DNA from: Lachnospiraceae bacterium | GTDB lineage: Bacteria; Bacillota; Clostridia; Lachnospirales; Lachnospiraceae | Length of the DNA stretch: 64,000 nt | Direction: 5' to 3' | Assembly: GCA_900757145.1 (NCBI GenBank) | Contig: CAAEMT010000014.1 | Span: 5,893-69,892, forward strand | Shown: in pieces, positions 43,410 to 52,121 of the stretch | How positions within the stretch are numbered: position 1 is the stretch's first letter | Layout of the letters: each line of letters starts with the position of its first letter | The notes under the pieces: model-generated | The model's input: only the letters and a program-made list of their open reading frames with translations | Databases searched by the model: none | What the model was told of the DNA's origin: nothing | Program-made: the position numbers and the translations under genes

Positions 43410-45152
43410 TCAGCTCTCCAGAAGCTGTATTCCATCAATAGCGGAATCGATCATCATGGAGTAATTTGTGTAATAGACGACAAATCCCGGTTTTGATCCG
43501 TTTGGTTTTTTAACATGCTTTTTTTCTACATAATCAATTTCTACTTTTTCAGCGCCTCTGTTTTTGGAATAGTGTGCGGCAAGACGAGCAGCTTCTTCAA
43601 AGGTTCTGTCAGGCAACTCCTCACCTCGGGCTTTTACGATTACATGAGAACCGGGAGCGCCTTTAGCGTGAAACCACCAATCACTTCCGGAGGCAATTTT
43701 AAAGGTCAGTTCATCATTCTGATAATTATTTTTTCCAACATACATATCATAGCCGTCTGAGGAGACGTAATGAAATGGACGGGATGTGATCTTTACCTTT
43801 TTGCCTGTGTATTTGCGGCGGATATATCCGGCATCCGTAAGTTCTTCTTTCACCTGTACGAGATCCTCTTCGGAGAGCGCCATATCCATGAAAGTACAGA
43901 TCGATTCAAGCTGAGCAATTTCTGCCTGTGTTTCCTGTATGTGCTCAGAGAGAGCTTCAAATGTCCGCTTTAATTTGTTGTACTTGTCAAAATATTTCTG
44001 AGCGTTTTCGTGAGGTGTCATCGTTTCATCAAGCGGAATCGTGATCATTTCGTTTGTATAGTAATTCAGCGCATCAAATTTTTTGCTTCCCGGTTCTACA
44101 TTGTATCCATATGTATTTATAAGTTCGCCATAGATACGATATTTATCACGTTTGTCAGTATCCTTTAGCTGTCTTTTTTGCAGATCGTATTTTTTACGGC
44201 AGCGGTCAAGCGCTGTTGTGGCGATTCGACGCAGATCAGAGGATTTCTGACGGATACGGGTGACTGTGTTTTTCAGTGCGTAATACTGTTCGAGCATAGC
44301 GGAAGCCGAGTTAAAGGGGACGCATTCCATATCGTGGTACATCGTAAGCGGTACAGATGAAAATTCGACAGGAATATGCTGTTCGTCATAAATAATAGAA
44401 GGAGAGAAAAGTCCTTCTTTGACATCCTCGATCAAAAGCTCAAACTGGCGATACAGGTGAAGCTGTGCAAGTTCTTCTATCGAATTTGCACTCTGCGTTG
44501 ATTCAAGTGAAGATCGGTGACAGATTTCTTCTGCGATTACCGGACTGATGCCTGTATAAGAGGAGTACAGAGCTTTTGCGAGCGGCATCGGCTTGGAAAA
44601 AACGACAGAACAGAATTCTTCTAAAGAAGTAGAAAGCGGATCGCATTTTTCCTGTGTAACAGCGATAAAATACGGCCGTCCCGGCAGTACTTCGCGCACG
44701 GAGCTTGTCTGAGCGGATACGTGCTTGATGCTGTCTATGATCATACCCGTATCATCGCAAAAAATGATATTGCTGTGTTTGCCCATCAGTTCAAGGATCA
44801 GCTCTTTACGGCAGAGATCCCCCATTTCGTTGAAGTGTTCGATTTCAAAGTGAATGATACGTTCCAGACCTGGCTGCCAGATTTTTGTCAGCTTTCCGTT
44901 GCCGATATGCTTGCGCAGAAGCATGCAAAAGTTCGGTGCGGTAAGCGGAGAAGGCTTGTTCGTTTGCGTTAGATAAATAAGCGGCAGACTGGCTCCTGCG
45001 GACAGCAGAAGTCTGCGTGCTCCTTGCGGGCTTTTTAAAGTAAGGATCAGTTCGTCAGCCTCCGGCTGCGCAATCTTGCTGATGCGTGCTCCGGTAAGCT
45101 GGGAACTTAGCTCGGCTGTTATATTTGCAATGACAATTCCATCAAGTGCCAT
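43410..45152 (-). CDS. rqcH: NFACT family protein, RqcH (Rqc2 homologue)
   Basis: 580 residues. NFACT-N domain at 1-about 250 (MALDGIVIANITAEL), long coiled coil about 270-430, NFACT-R domain from about 445 (DWWFHAKGAPGSHVIVKARG, KVEIDYVEKKHVKKPNGSKPG). RqcH binds stalled 50S subunits and adds alanine tails to nascent chains. Residues 97-98 are Glu-Arg where Bacillus subtilis RqcH has the functionally needed Asp97-Arg98. Also known as fibronectin-binding FbpA. It is alone on the minus strand, divergent from yicC. Confidence 0.93.
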   Translation of the reverse strand: MALDGIVIANITAELSSQLTGARISKIAQPEADELILTLKSPQGARRLLLSAGASLPLIYLTQTNKPSPLTAPNFCMLLRKHIGNGKLTKIWQPGLERIIHFEIEHFNEMGDLCRKELILELMGKHSNIIFCDDTGMIIDSIKHVSAQTSSVREVLPGRPYFIAVTQEKCDPLSTSLEEFCSVVFSKPMPLAKALYSSYTGISPVIAEEICHRSSLESTQSANSIEELAQLHLYRQFELLIEDVKEGLFSPSIIYDEQHIPVEFSSVPLTMYHDMECVPFNSASAMLEQYYALKNTVTRIRQKSSDLRRIATTALDRCRKKYDLQKRQLKDTDKRDKYRIYGELINTYGYNVEPGSKKFDALNYYTNEMITIPLDETMTPHENAQKYFDKYNKLKRTFEALSEHIQETQAEIAQLESICTFMDMALSEEDLVQVKEELTDAGYIRRKYTGKKVKITSRPFHYVSSDGYDMYVGKNNYQNDELTFKIASGSDWWFHAKGAPGSHVIVKARGEELPDRTFEEAARLAAHYSKNRGAEKVEIDYVEKKHVKKPNGSKPGFVVYYTNYSMMIDSAIDGIQLLES

Positions 45153-45233
45153 GATAATTCCTCCTAATTACAATACTTGCTATGTAAACGGTAACGCTAT
45201 GATAACAGATATAAAAAGAAAAAACAATTATCA

Positions 45234-45262
45234 TTGACTGCTTTTCTGCAATCGTTTATAAT
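45234..45262 (+). promoter_or_regulatory. Promoter of the yicC-remA-gmk-rpoZ operon
   Basis: TTGACT (45234-45239), a 17-base spacer, perfect TATAAT (45257-45262), 48 bases before yicC. Confidence 0.85.
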
Positions 45263-45310
45263 AGTTTAAATACTGGGTAATTATGCTTTATAGCAGGAGA
45301 GGACATAGAA

Positions 45311-46189
45311 ATGATCAGTAGTATGACAGGCTTCGGACGATATGAAAATCTCCGGGGCAGTAAAAAATTTACGGTGGAGATGAAGGCGGTGAATCACCGC
45401 TATTTTGACGTAAATATCAAGATGCCGAAAAAATTTAGTTTTTTTGAACCGGCGATCCGTAATGTACTCAAATCCTACATCCAGAGAGGAAAGGTGGATG
45501 TGTTCATTACATATGAAGATTTTTCACAAGAAAGTGTAGCTCTGAAATATAACGAAAATGCAGCCGCCGAATATCTGAAGTATTACCGTCAGATGGCACA
45601 GCAGTTCGGACTTGAGGATGATGTGCGCGTATCGGCGCTTGGGCGCTGTCCGGAGGTCTTTACGATGGAGGAACAGGAAATCGATGAAGAAGAGATGTGG
45701 TCGATGCTGGAAGAGGCAGTAAAAGGCGCATGTCTCCAGTTCGTTCAGGAAAGACAGCGGGAGGGCGAAGCCCTTAAGACAGATATCCTTGACAAATTGG
45801 CGGTAATGGAAGAAAATGTAATTCTCATAGAGAAGAGGTATCCGCAGATCATTGCGGAATATCGCAAAAAGCTTGAAGATAAGGTCGCAGAGCTGCTTGC
45901 AGATTCTCAGATTGATGAAAGCAGGCTGGCCTCTGAGGTTGTCCTGTTTGCAGATAAAATCTGTACGGACGAAGAGACGGTTCGGCTGCACAGCCATATC
46001 AGCGCAATGCGGGAAGGGCTTCAAAAAGGCGGCGCAGTAGGAAGAAAGTTTGATTTTATCGCACAGGAGATGAATCGCGAGGCGAATACGATCCTGTCAA
46101 AAGCAAACGATCTGGAAACTTCGAATGTTGCGATCGATTTAAAAACAGATATTGAGAAGGTTCGCGAACAAATACAGAATGTGGAATAA
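45311..46189 (+). CDS. yicC: YicC family endoribonuclease
   Basis: 292 residues. Starts MISSMTGFGRYE, with VEMKAVNHRYFDVNIKMP and the C-terminal DUF1732 part (SHISAMREGLQKGGAVGRKFDFIAQEMNREANTI, ending in ASN-type helices). YicC homologues have been shown to be endoribonucleases forming a clamshell hexamer. First gene of a cluster with remA, gmk and rpoZ, an order kept across Firmicutes. AGGAGAGG precedes the ATG. Confidence 0.95.
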   Translation: MISSMTGFGRYENLRGSKKFTVEMKAVNHRYFDVNIKMPKKFSFFEPAIRNVLKSYIQRGKVDVFITYEDFSQESVALKYNENAAAEYLKYYRQMAQQFGLEDDVRVSALGRCPEVFTMEEQEIDEEEMWSMLEEAVKGACLQFVQERQREGEALKTDILDKLAVMEENVILIEKRYPQIIAEYRKKLEDKVAELLADSQIDESRLASEVVLFADKICTDEETVRLHSHISAMREGLQKGGAVGRKFDFIAQEMNREANTILSKANDLETSNVAIDLKTDIEKVREQIQNVE

Positions 46190-46226
46190 CAGCAAAAACA
46201 AAAACCATTAGAACAGCGAGGGAAAT

Positions 46227-46502
46227 ATGGCAGGATTAGTAAATATTGGTTTTGGAAATTACGTAAACACACAGAAAATTACGGCAGTTGTAAATCCGGA
46301 TGCGGCTCCGGTCAAGCGTATGGTTCAAAATGCAAGGGAGCAGCAGAGGATAGTAGACGCTACGCAGGGAAGACGGACAAAATCGGTGATCGTGATGGAG
46401 ACGGAGCAGATCGTGCTTTCGGCGATGCAGCCTGATACGATCGCGAAGCGCTTTGCCGCGAGAAATCTGACGGAGCAGGAGATGAAAGGAGAGGAGATAT
46501 GA
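46227..46502 (+). CDS. remA: RemA family regulator (DUF370)
   Basis: 91 residues. Starts MAGLVNIGFGNYVNTQKITA and has VKRMVQNAREQQRIVDATQGRRTKSVIV, the conserved DUF370 pattern with the basic DNA-binding surface. In Bacillus RemA activates matrix and osmolyte genes as a ring-shaped DNA binder. Here its 3' end overlaps gmk by 4 bases (ATGA). Targets in this organism are unknown. Confidence 0.93.
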   Translation: MAGLVNIGFGNYVNTQKITAVVNPDAAPVKRMVQNAREQQRIVDATQGRRTKSVIVMETEQIVLSAMQPDTIAKRFAARNLTEQEMKGEEI

Positions 46503-47131
46503 ACAGGAAAGGAATCCTTGTAGTGGTTTCCGGCTTTTCCGGTGTCGGAAAAGGGACTCTGATGAAGCGGCTGACTGAAAAATACGGACACTACGCCTTA
46601 TCTGTTTCTGCGACGACACGTGCGCCGCGCGAAGGAGAACAGGACGCAAGAGAGTATTTTTTCAAGACAAAGGATGAGTTTGAGCAGCTTATCAGTGACG
46701 GACGGCTGATCGAATATGCCTGTTACTGTGGCAATTACTATGGTACACCCTGTGATTATGTGGAGGATCAGATGGCGCAGGGAAGGGATGTGATTCTGGA
46801 GATCGAGCTTCAGGGCGCGCTTAAAGTAAAGGAAAAGTATCCTGACGCGCTTCTGTTGTTTGTGATGCCGCCGGATGCACCGACTTTGGAGGAGCGCCTG
46901 CGGGGAAGAGGAACAGAACCCGATGATGTGATCCGCGCAAGGCTTTTAAGGGCGGCTGAGGAATCAGACGGAGTAGAGAAATACGATTATATGATTATAA
47001 ATGATGATCTTGAGACGAGTGTTGAGGAGCTTCACCACCTGATCGAAAGTCAGCATTATAAAATAAGCCGGAATCTGGAATTTGTACAGCAGATACGGGA
47101 AGAAATCAAAACGTTTGCGAAAGGGGAATAA
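46499..47131 (+). CDS. gmk: Guanylate kinase
   Basis: 210 residues. P-loop SGFSGVGKGTLMKRL (10-24), GMP-binding SVSATTRAPREGEQDAREYFF and EYACYCGNYYGTP, lid DAPTLEERLRGRG. Phosphorylates GMP to GDP. The start overlaps remA and rpoZ follows 4 bases after the stop, so the three genes are coupled. Confidence 0.97.
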   Translation: MNRKGILVVVSGFSGVGKGTLMKRLTEKYGHYALSVSATTRAPREGEQDAREYFFKTKDEFEQLISDGRLIEYACYCGNYYGTPCDYVEDQMAQGRDVILEIELQGALKVKEKYPDALLLFVMPPDAPTLEERLRGRGTEPDDVIRARLLRAAEESDGVEKYDYMIINDDLETSVEELHHLIESQHYKISRNLEFVQQIREEIKTFAKGE

Positions 47132-47135
47132 TATT

Positions 47136-47462
47136 ATGTTACATCCATCTTATTCAGATTTAATGCAGGTAGTAAACAGCGGGGTTGAAGAGGGAGAAGA
47201 ACCGGTAGTAAGCAGCCGCTATTCCATTGTATTGGCTACAGCAAAAAGAGCACGCCAAATCATTGCCCGCCAGTCAGGCGACAATTTAGATGTGATCGCT
47301 GTATCGAAGCCGCTCTCAAAGGCGATATCTGAGCTTAATCAGGGCAAGATCAAAATTCTGCCTGAGGATGAAGCGGCAGAGCAGGAAGAAGCACAGGCAA
47401 TGGCGGATACAGCTGCCAATCTGCAGGATGAACCGGCGGAGAATGCAGCAGTAGAGGAGTAA
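47136..47462 (+). CDS. rpoZ: DNA-directed RNA polymerase omega subunit
   Basis: 108 residues. MLHPSYSDLMQVVN, then SSRYSIVLATAKRARQIIA and LSKAISELNQGKIKI, the omega core. The last 30 residues are an acidic Glu/Ala-rich tail, longer than in most species. The ATG at 47136 follows AAAGGGG; the frame is open upstream inside gmk. Omega helps assemble the polymerase. Confidence 0.95.
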   Translation: MLHPSYSDLMQVVNSGVEEGEEPVVSSRYSIVLATAKRARQIIARQSGDNLDVIAVSKPLSKAISELNQGKIKILPEDEAAEQEEAQAMADTAANLQDEPAENAAVEE

Positions 47463-47492
47463 TCTGTCGCTTCGGAGAAAAGGGGTGGAATC

Positions 47493-48155
47493 GTGAATGA
47501 AGTAAAACAGTTTAGTAAGAGCTACATTTTAGTTTCCGCACTGTATGTCGTGTTGGGCATCGTATTGTGCGTATGGCCGAATACGTCCCTGAAAATGATC
47601 TGCTACGGTTTGGGTTTTGTGATGGTAGTCCTTGGCATCACCTATGGGATTATTTATTTTACGAAAGAAAATCTGGCGGGTTTTTTGCAGATGGATCTTG
47701 TGATCGGGATCATCTGTCTTGCATTCGGTGTTTTTATTTTGCTGAATCCGACCTTTCTTGCGACAGTGCTTCCGTTTGCGATGGGAATTATCCTGCTTTT
47801 GGGCGCTGTTGTGAAGATACAAAGTGCATTGAATATGCGCCGTCTGAAATTTGAAAAATGGTACGGCGTTCTTATCTGCGCTCTTGTAATCATCGTTCTA
47901 GGAATCGTGCTGCTGTGCAATCCATTTAAAAAAGAGAGTTATATGGTGCTGTATATCGGACTGTGTCTGATACTTGACGGAATAACGAATCTTGTAAGCT
48001 TGATATTTATCCAGATGCGAGTAAAAAAGCTTGCAAGGATACAGAAGGAATATCCGGAAGCAGATTTAAATGAGCTCCTTGCTCAGCAGGGAAAGAAAAA
48101 GGCGCAGGAGAAGGCGGAAGTAATTGTACAGGATGCCGGAAAGAATAAGGAGTAA
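47493..48155 (+). CDS. HdeD-like membrane protein (DUF308)
   Basis: 220 residues with six hydrophobic helices (about 10-175) carrying DUF308-type repeats (VLGIVLCVWPNTSLKMICYG, IICLAFGVFILLNPTF, VLGIVLLCNPF), then a charged cytoplasmic tail (residues 180-220, many Lys and Glu). GTG start after AAAGGGGTGG; the nearby ATG is in another frame. Acid-stress roles are known for HdeD in E. coli, but function here is unknown. Sits between rpoZ and rimO in the operon. Confidence 0.85.
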   Translation: MNEVKQFSKSYILVSALYVVLGIVLCVWPNTSLKMICYGLGFVMVVLGITYGIIYFTKENLAGFLQMDLVIGIICLAFGVFILLNPTFLATVLPFAMGIILLLGAVVKIQSALNMRRLKFEKWYGVLICALVIIVLGIVLLCNPFKKESYMVLYIGLCLILDGITNLVSLIFIQMRVKKLARIQKEYPEADLNELLAQQGKKKAQEKAEVIVQDAGKNKE

Positions 48156-48158
48156 TAC

Positions 48159-49496
48159 ATGAAGATACTGTTTATTTCACTTGGCTGCGACAAAAATCTT
48201 GTCGATTCCGAGGAGATGCTCGGACTTTTGAACAGCCGGGGATATACGTTTACGGATGATGAGACAGAAGCTGATATTATCGTTATCAATACATGCTGTT
48301 TCATAAATGATGCGAAGGACGAGAGCGTTCAGACGATCCTCGAGATGGCGGAGTATAAGAAATCCGGAAGCTGCAAAGCTCTCATCGTGACTGGCTGTAT
48401 GGCGCAGAGGTACAAGCAGGAGATTTTGGATGAGATAGAAGAAGTTGATATGGTGCTTGGAACTGCTGCATACGATGAGATTGTGTCGGCAGTAGAGACT
48501 GCGCTTGGCGGCAAGCGTATGGTGGAAGAGAAGCCTCTTACGTATCTGCCGGATGTAAAAGAAAAGCGTATTGTTACAACAGGAGGGCATTTTGCGTATC
48601 TGAAAATCGCAGAGGGCTGTGATAAGCACTGTACCTACTGCATTATTCCGAAACTTCGAGGAAGATACCGCAGCATCCCGATGGAACGACTGGTCATGCA
48701 GGCGGAGGAGCTTGCAAAGCAGGGAGTAAAGGAGCTTATTCTTGTGGCACAGGAGACAACGGTGTATGGTGTCGATTTGTACGGGAAAAAATCGCTTCAT
48801 CTGCTCCTGAAAGAGCTGTGCGCGATTTCAGGGATTCGCTGGATACGTATTTTGTATTGTTATCCAGAAGAGATATACGATGAACTGATCGAAACGATGC
48901 GGACGGAGTCGAAGATCTGCCATTATCTCGATCTGCCGATCCAGCATGCGTCTGATGCTGTTCTTAAGCGGATGGGAAGGCGCACGACACGTGCTGATCT
49001 GACGCAGATTATTGAGAGACTTCGGGAGGCTATGCCTGATATCATGCTGCGCACGACGCTGATCACAGGATTCCCCGGAGAGACGCAGGAGCAGCACGAG
49101 GAGATGATGGATTTTATCGATGAGATGGAATTTGACAGGCTTGGCGTGTTTACCTACTCTCAGGAGGAGGATACTCCGGCAGCGTCCATGGCAGATCAGA
49201 TTGATGAGGAGACGAAGCTTACATGGCAGGAAGAGCTGATGGAGCTTCAGCAGGAGATCGCCTTTGACCGGGCGCAGGAAATGGTCGGACGCACTGTTAC
49301 GGCTATGGTAGAGGGTAAGGTTGCGGACGAGAATGTGTACGTTGCGAGAACGTATGGAGATTCGCCTAATATTGACGGGCTTCTTTTTATCCATACAGGA
49401 GAGATGCTTATGTCAGGAGATTTTGTCCGCGCAAAAATAACAGGCGCTGCGGAATACGATTTGATAGGAGAGATTGCAGATGAATTTACCGAATAA
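48159..49496 (+). CDS. rimO: Ribosomal protein S12 methylthiotransferase
   Basis: 445 residues. UPF0004 domain with SLGCDKNLVDSEEMLG at the N-terminus and VINTCCFINDAK, radical SAM motif EGCDKHCTYCIIPKLRG (CxxxCxxC, about 151-158), and a C-terminal TRAM domain (VGRTVTAMVEG). CDKNLVDSE identifies RimO rather than MiaB. It adds a methylthio group to an aspartate of S12. 3 bases after the DUF308 stop; overlaps pgsA by 17 bases. Confidence 0.96.
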   Translation: MKILFISLGCDKNLVDSEEMLGLLNSRGYTFTDDETEADIIVINTCCFINDAKDESVQTILEMAEYKKSGSCKALIVTGCMAQRYKQEILDEIEEVDMVLGTAAYDEIVSAVETALGGKRMVEEKPLTYLPDVKEKRIVTTGGHFAYLKIAEGCDKHCTYCIIPKLRGRYRSIPMERLVMQAEELAKQGVKELILVAQETTVYGVDLYGKKSLHLLLKELCAISGIRWIRILYCYPEEIYDELIETMRTESKICHYLDLPIQHASDAVLKRMGRRTTRADLTQIIERLREAMPDIMLRTTLITGFPGETQEQHEEMMDFIDEMEFDRLGVFTYSQEEDTPAASMADQIDEETKLTWQEELMELQQEIAFDRAQEMVGRTVTAMVEGKVADENVYVARTYGDSPNIDGLLFIHTGEMLMSGDFVRAKITGAAEYDLIGEIADEFTE

Positions 49497-50019
49497 ACTT
49501 ACCGTACTGAGAGTATGTATGGTTCCTGTATTTGTTTTTTTGATGCTTTGGGACGGACTTGGTGACAACGGAAGATACGCTGCTGCCGTGATCTTTATTC
49601 TAGCCAGCGCAACGGATTGGTTTGACGGATATCTGGCGCGCAAAAATAATCTTGTAACAGATTTTGGTAAATTTATGGATCCGATCGCAGACAAGCTTCT
49701 TGTGTGCTCGGCGATGATCTGTTTGGTGGAGCTTGAAGCGCTTCCGGCATGGATCGTTATCATTATTATAGGAAGAGAATTTATTATCAGCGGATTCCGG
49801 CTGGTTGCATCAGACAAGGGTACTGTGATCGCGGCAAGTTACTGGGGGAAATTTAAGACAGTATCACAGATGATCATGGTGATCCTGCTGATCTTTGATT
49901 TTGGCGGCGTGTTTGACATGATCAGCAATGTGATGATATGGATCTCCCTTATTTTGACAGTAATATCTCTTGTCGATTATCTGCGTAAGAATTGGGGCGT
50001 GCTCGATGGTCAGATGTAA
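49480..50019 (+). CDS. pgsA: CDP-diacylglycerol-glycerol-3-phosphate 3-phosphatidyltransferase
   Basis: 179 residues, membrane-bound. The CDP-alcohol phosphotransferase motif is ATDWFDGYLARKNNLVTDFGKFMDPIADK (DG..AR....G..D...D). It makes phosphatidylglycerol phosphate. I choose the ATG at 49480 (MNLPNKLTVLRV, the usual start) with AGGAG 9 bases upstream, inside rimO; a TTG at 49474 is less likely. The rimO-pgsA-cinA order is common in Firmicutes. Confidence 0.95.
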   Translation: MNLPNKLTVLRVCMVPVFVFLMLWDGLGDNGRYAAAVIFILASATDWFDGYLARKNNLVTDFGKFMDPIADKLLVCSAMICLVELEALPAWIVIIIIGREFIISGFRLVASDKGTVIAASYWGKFKTVSQMIMVILLIFDFGGVFDMISNVMIWISLILTVISLVDYLRKNWGVLDGQM

Positions 50020-50088
50020 TAATGCCAGCAGAAAAGCAGAAGCGGCTAAGAAAAATGATTCGGTGAAAGAAAGAGGCGGTGATGTACG

Positions 50089-50613
50089 ATGCAGGCAGAA
50101 AAAGTAAAAAAAGATCTTGCTATTTCCGCTAATGAAAAAAAAGATATCAGTGCTCTTGCCCGGTGCGTTGTCGGACTGCTTAAGGAGCGGAGGATGACTG
50201 TAACGGCTGCAGAATCCTGCACAGGCGGGATGATTGCTGCGGCTCTTACGTCTGTCCCGGGAAGTTCTGAGGTTTTAAAATGCAGCTTTGTCACATACTG
50301 CGACAAGGCGAAGCGCAGACTGCTGGGCGTACACAAAAAGACGCTTGAAAAACACACCGCAGTAAGTAAACAGACTGCGAAAGAGATGGCAAAGGGCGGC
50401 GCAAAGCGTGCGAAGGCGGACTGCTGTATTTCTGTGACAGGATATGCCGGACCGGACAGCGGATGCGGTGATCCGGTTGGCTTGGTGTACATTGGATGCT
50501 GTTTCGATGGAAAAACAACAGTTAAAAAATTCCTCTTTGAAGGTGACAGAAGCAGCGTCAGAGAGCAGGCGCTATGGCAGGCTTTGCTTTTGATTAAAAA
50601 GAAAATACAGTAA
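50089..50613 (+). CDS. CinA C-terminal domain protein (nicotinamide-nucleotide amidase type)
   Basis: 174 residues. TAAESCTGGMIAAALTSVPGSS (about 39-60) and VTGYAGPDSGCGDPVGLVYIG are the CinA C-terminal (PncC) hallmarks. This stand-alone form lacks the N-terminal MoCF-like domain of full CinA. PncC deamidates NMN in NAD recycling. The first 20 residues are Lys-rich. GAGGCGGTG precedes the ATG. Last gene of the cluster before a strong terminator. Confidence 0.92.
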   Translation: MQAEKVKKDLAISANEKKDISALARCVVGLLKERRMTVTAAESCTGGMIAAALTSVPGSSEVLKCSFVTYCDKAKRRLLGVHKKTLEKHTAVSKQTAKEMAKGGAKRAKADCCISVTGYAGPDSGCGDPVGLVYIGCCFDGKTTVKKFLFEGDRSSVREQALWQALLLIKKKIQ

Positions 50614-50632
50614 ATCTTTCTGCGAAGCAGTT

Positions 50633-50722
50633 AATCTGCCGCAGGATACGAATCAAAACATGGGATCAGTACAGGAGTCCCGGAACTGTTTTGAATATGT
50701 ATCCTGCGGCAGATTTTGTTTG
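50633..50722. terminator. Long bidirectional terminator-like inverted repeat
   Basis: AATCTGCCGCAGGATAC (50633-50649) pairs perfectly with GTATCCTGCGGCAGATT (50699-50715), followed by TTGTTTG. An inner TCAAAACA/TGTTTTGA stem continues it. It lies between convergent genes. Confidence 0.85.
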
Positions 50723-50740
50723 TATACGGGAAAATTCAGA

Positions 50741-51019
50741 TTATTTGCGCATTTGTCGTATTAGCCCGATCAGGCGGTCGATCCGTTGTATTTCTTCCGG
50801 TGATTTTCCTTCTTTCATAACGTTGATAACGGCGTCGATCTCAGAAGGCTGAAAACCCATTTGCTTTTCCTGTGTCTGTGCAGATGCAGACATCAAAAAA
50901 GAAAGCAGTTCGTTTTGTTTTTTGCCCTTTGCCTGTTCTGCAAGAGATGCGAGCATTTGAAGCTTGGCAGGATCTATATTGCCAAGAGAGGGGTTCTTTG
51001 TCCATGAATTATCGTTCAT
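50741..51019 (-). CDS. Small uncharacterised protein
   Basis: 92 residues, helical and charged with no hydrophobic segment. AKLQMLASLAEQAKGKKQNE and IDRLIGLIRQMRK look like amphipathic helices. It follows a 115-residue gene 14 bases upstream, so they form a pair. AAAAGGAG precedes the ATG. I know no function; the pair looks like a lineage-specific element. Confidence 0.7.
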   Translation of the reverse strand: MNDNSWTKNPSLGNIDPAKLQMLASLAEQAKGKKQNELLSFLMSASAQTQEKQMGFQPSEIDAVINVMKEGKSPEEIQRIDRLIGLIRQMRK

Positions 51020-51033
51020 AAATTCTCCTTTTG

Positions 51034-51381
51034 CTAAGCATTAAATAGCGCGGTAGGATCAGCGCCGGATTGTGCAAAGATAGAGTAAAGCTCCAGTGCA
51101 GAGAGTATCTGAAGACACTGATCAATCATTTCTCCCTCGCTCTCATCACAGTAATTGCGCATATCAGTCAGCATATCGATTATACCGGGGGGCTCGTTTC
51201 CTGTACTGCATGCATGTACGCAGTTTCCGGTATGTTCATAAAAGCGGAGGATATTTTGCATTTCCAATATTTTGATGAGAAGCGAGATCATTATTTGACT
51301 GGAGGTATTGATGTATGGAACGGCAGCTTTTAAAAGCTGCAAATGATTCTGATTGGCGATCTGATCCAATGCAGTAAGCAT
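51034..51381 (-). CDS. Small uncharacterised protein with conserved-looking cysteines
   Basis: 115 residues, helical. It starts MLTALDQIANQNHLQLLKAA and has a central CVHACS and a Cys in MRNYCDES. No signal peptide or membrane segment. GGAG lies 6 bases upstream of the ATG. First gene of a two-gene unit with 50741-51019. No family recognised. Confidence 0.7.
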   Translation of the reverse strand: MLTALDQIANQNHLQLLKAAVPYINTSSQIMISLLIKILEMQNILRFYEHTGNCVHACSTGNEPPGIIDMLTDMRNYCDESEGEMIDQCLQILSALELYSIFAQSGADPTALFNA

Positions 51382-51493
51382 AATTGCTCCGGCTCTTTTT
51401 GTTTATATGTATGCCGGGAAAGTCAAAAATATTACATGTGAATATCTTATAAATAAGAAAGACGACAAAATGACAGATCATGGAGGGATTATC

Positions 51494-51664
51494 GTGGCGA
51501 TCAGAACAGTTAGAGAGGGCAATGCTTTCTATGAAATAGATGAAGACTGTATGAAGCAAAGAAAAGCAGGATATTCAAGGGATGACACAACGATACAGCG
51601 AAAAATTCAGGGAGAAGATTGCGAAAACAATCAGAAGCGCAATCCTGCCACAAAAGGGGGATGA
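51494..51664 (+). CDS. Possible small protein (56 residues)
   Basis: GTG start with GGAGGG 6 bases upstream, reading VAIRTVREGNAFYEIDEDCMKQ and ending in a basic, Asn-rich tail. The good ribosome site supports translation; the frame is open further left but without such a site. It sits between two minus-strand units. No homologue recalled. Confidence 0.45.
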   Translation: MAIRTVREGNAFYEIDEDCMKQRKAGYSRDDTTIQRKIQGEDCENNQKRNPATKGG

Positions 51665-51698
51665 AAAATCATCTGACAGGAAAAGCAAACTAAAAAAG

Positions 51699-51725
51699 GG
51701 CGGTGCAGAAGGCACCGCCGCAGGC
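51699..51725 (-). terminator. Terminator for the Cys-rich gene
   Basis: GGCGGTGC (51699-51706) pairs with GCACCGCC (51712-51719). On the minus strand CCTTTTTTAG follows, so it ends the leftward transcript from 52050; on the plus strand it also follows the small ORF. Confidence 0.75.
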
Positions 51726-51801
51726 AGAGAATCATGCTTACAGGATCCTCGCTTATGATACAGAAAAGCTTTCGCTTTCCTGCATCATACAATTGTGATG
51801 T

Positions 51802-52050
51802 TTAGCATCCGCATCCGCAGTTGTTGTTATTGTTGTTTCCAAGAAAGCCGCATCCGCTATTTCCTCCACAGCAAAACAGAAGAAGCAGGATGATCAGACA
51901 GCAGTCGTTTCCGCCGCCGATACCACAGATAGAACCATTGTTTCCGTTTCCGCAAATTGCGAGCAGAATGAGAAGCGTGCAGATCGAGATACCGCCTGTT
52001 CCTTCATTTCCACATCCACATCCGCAGTTCGTAGCTGTTAAATCACTCAT
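51802..52050 (-). CDS. Cys/Gly/Asn-rich small protein
   Basis: 82 residues with 14 Cys, 20 Gly and 13 Asn. Layout: NCGCGCGN at 8-15, a hydrophobic run about 24-33, a Gly/Asn linker, CC at 50-51, a second hydrophobic run 52-59, CC at 60-61, six Asn at 72-77 and a closing CGCGC. Similar Lachnospiraceae proteins are often labelled chorion class high-cysteine protein, a label without functional support. GGAGG lies 8 bases before the ATG at 52050. It directly follows the Cys504 subtilase gene (72-base gap, same strand), so a shared transcript is likely. Structural coat, metal binding or a modified peptide are all possible. Confidence 0.75.
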   Translation of the reverse strand: MSDLTATNCGCGCGNEGTGGISICTLLILLAICGNGNNGSICGIGGGNDCCLIILLLLFCCGGNSGCGFLGNNNNNNCGCGC

Positions 52051-52121
52051 TTCGTTTTCCTCCGAAATTATCATTTACAGTGTATCATATGCGGGCAGTT
52101 TCTAAGTGTGACTAAAATGTT

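Noticed and set aside
51821..52105. Pro/Arg-rich plus-strand frame
   Set aside because: Antisense of the Cys/Gly-rich gene, whose minus-strand ribosome site is strong.
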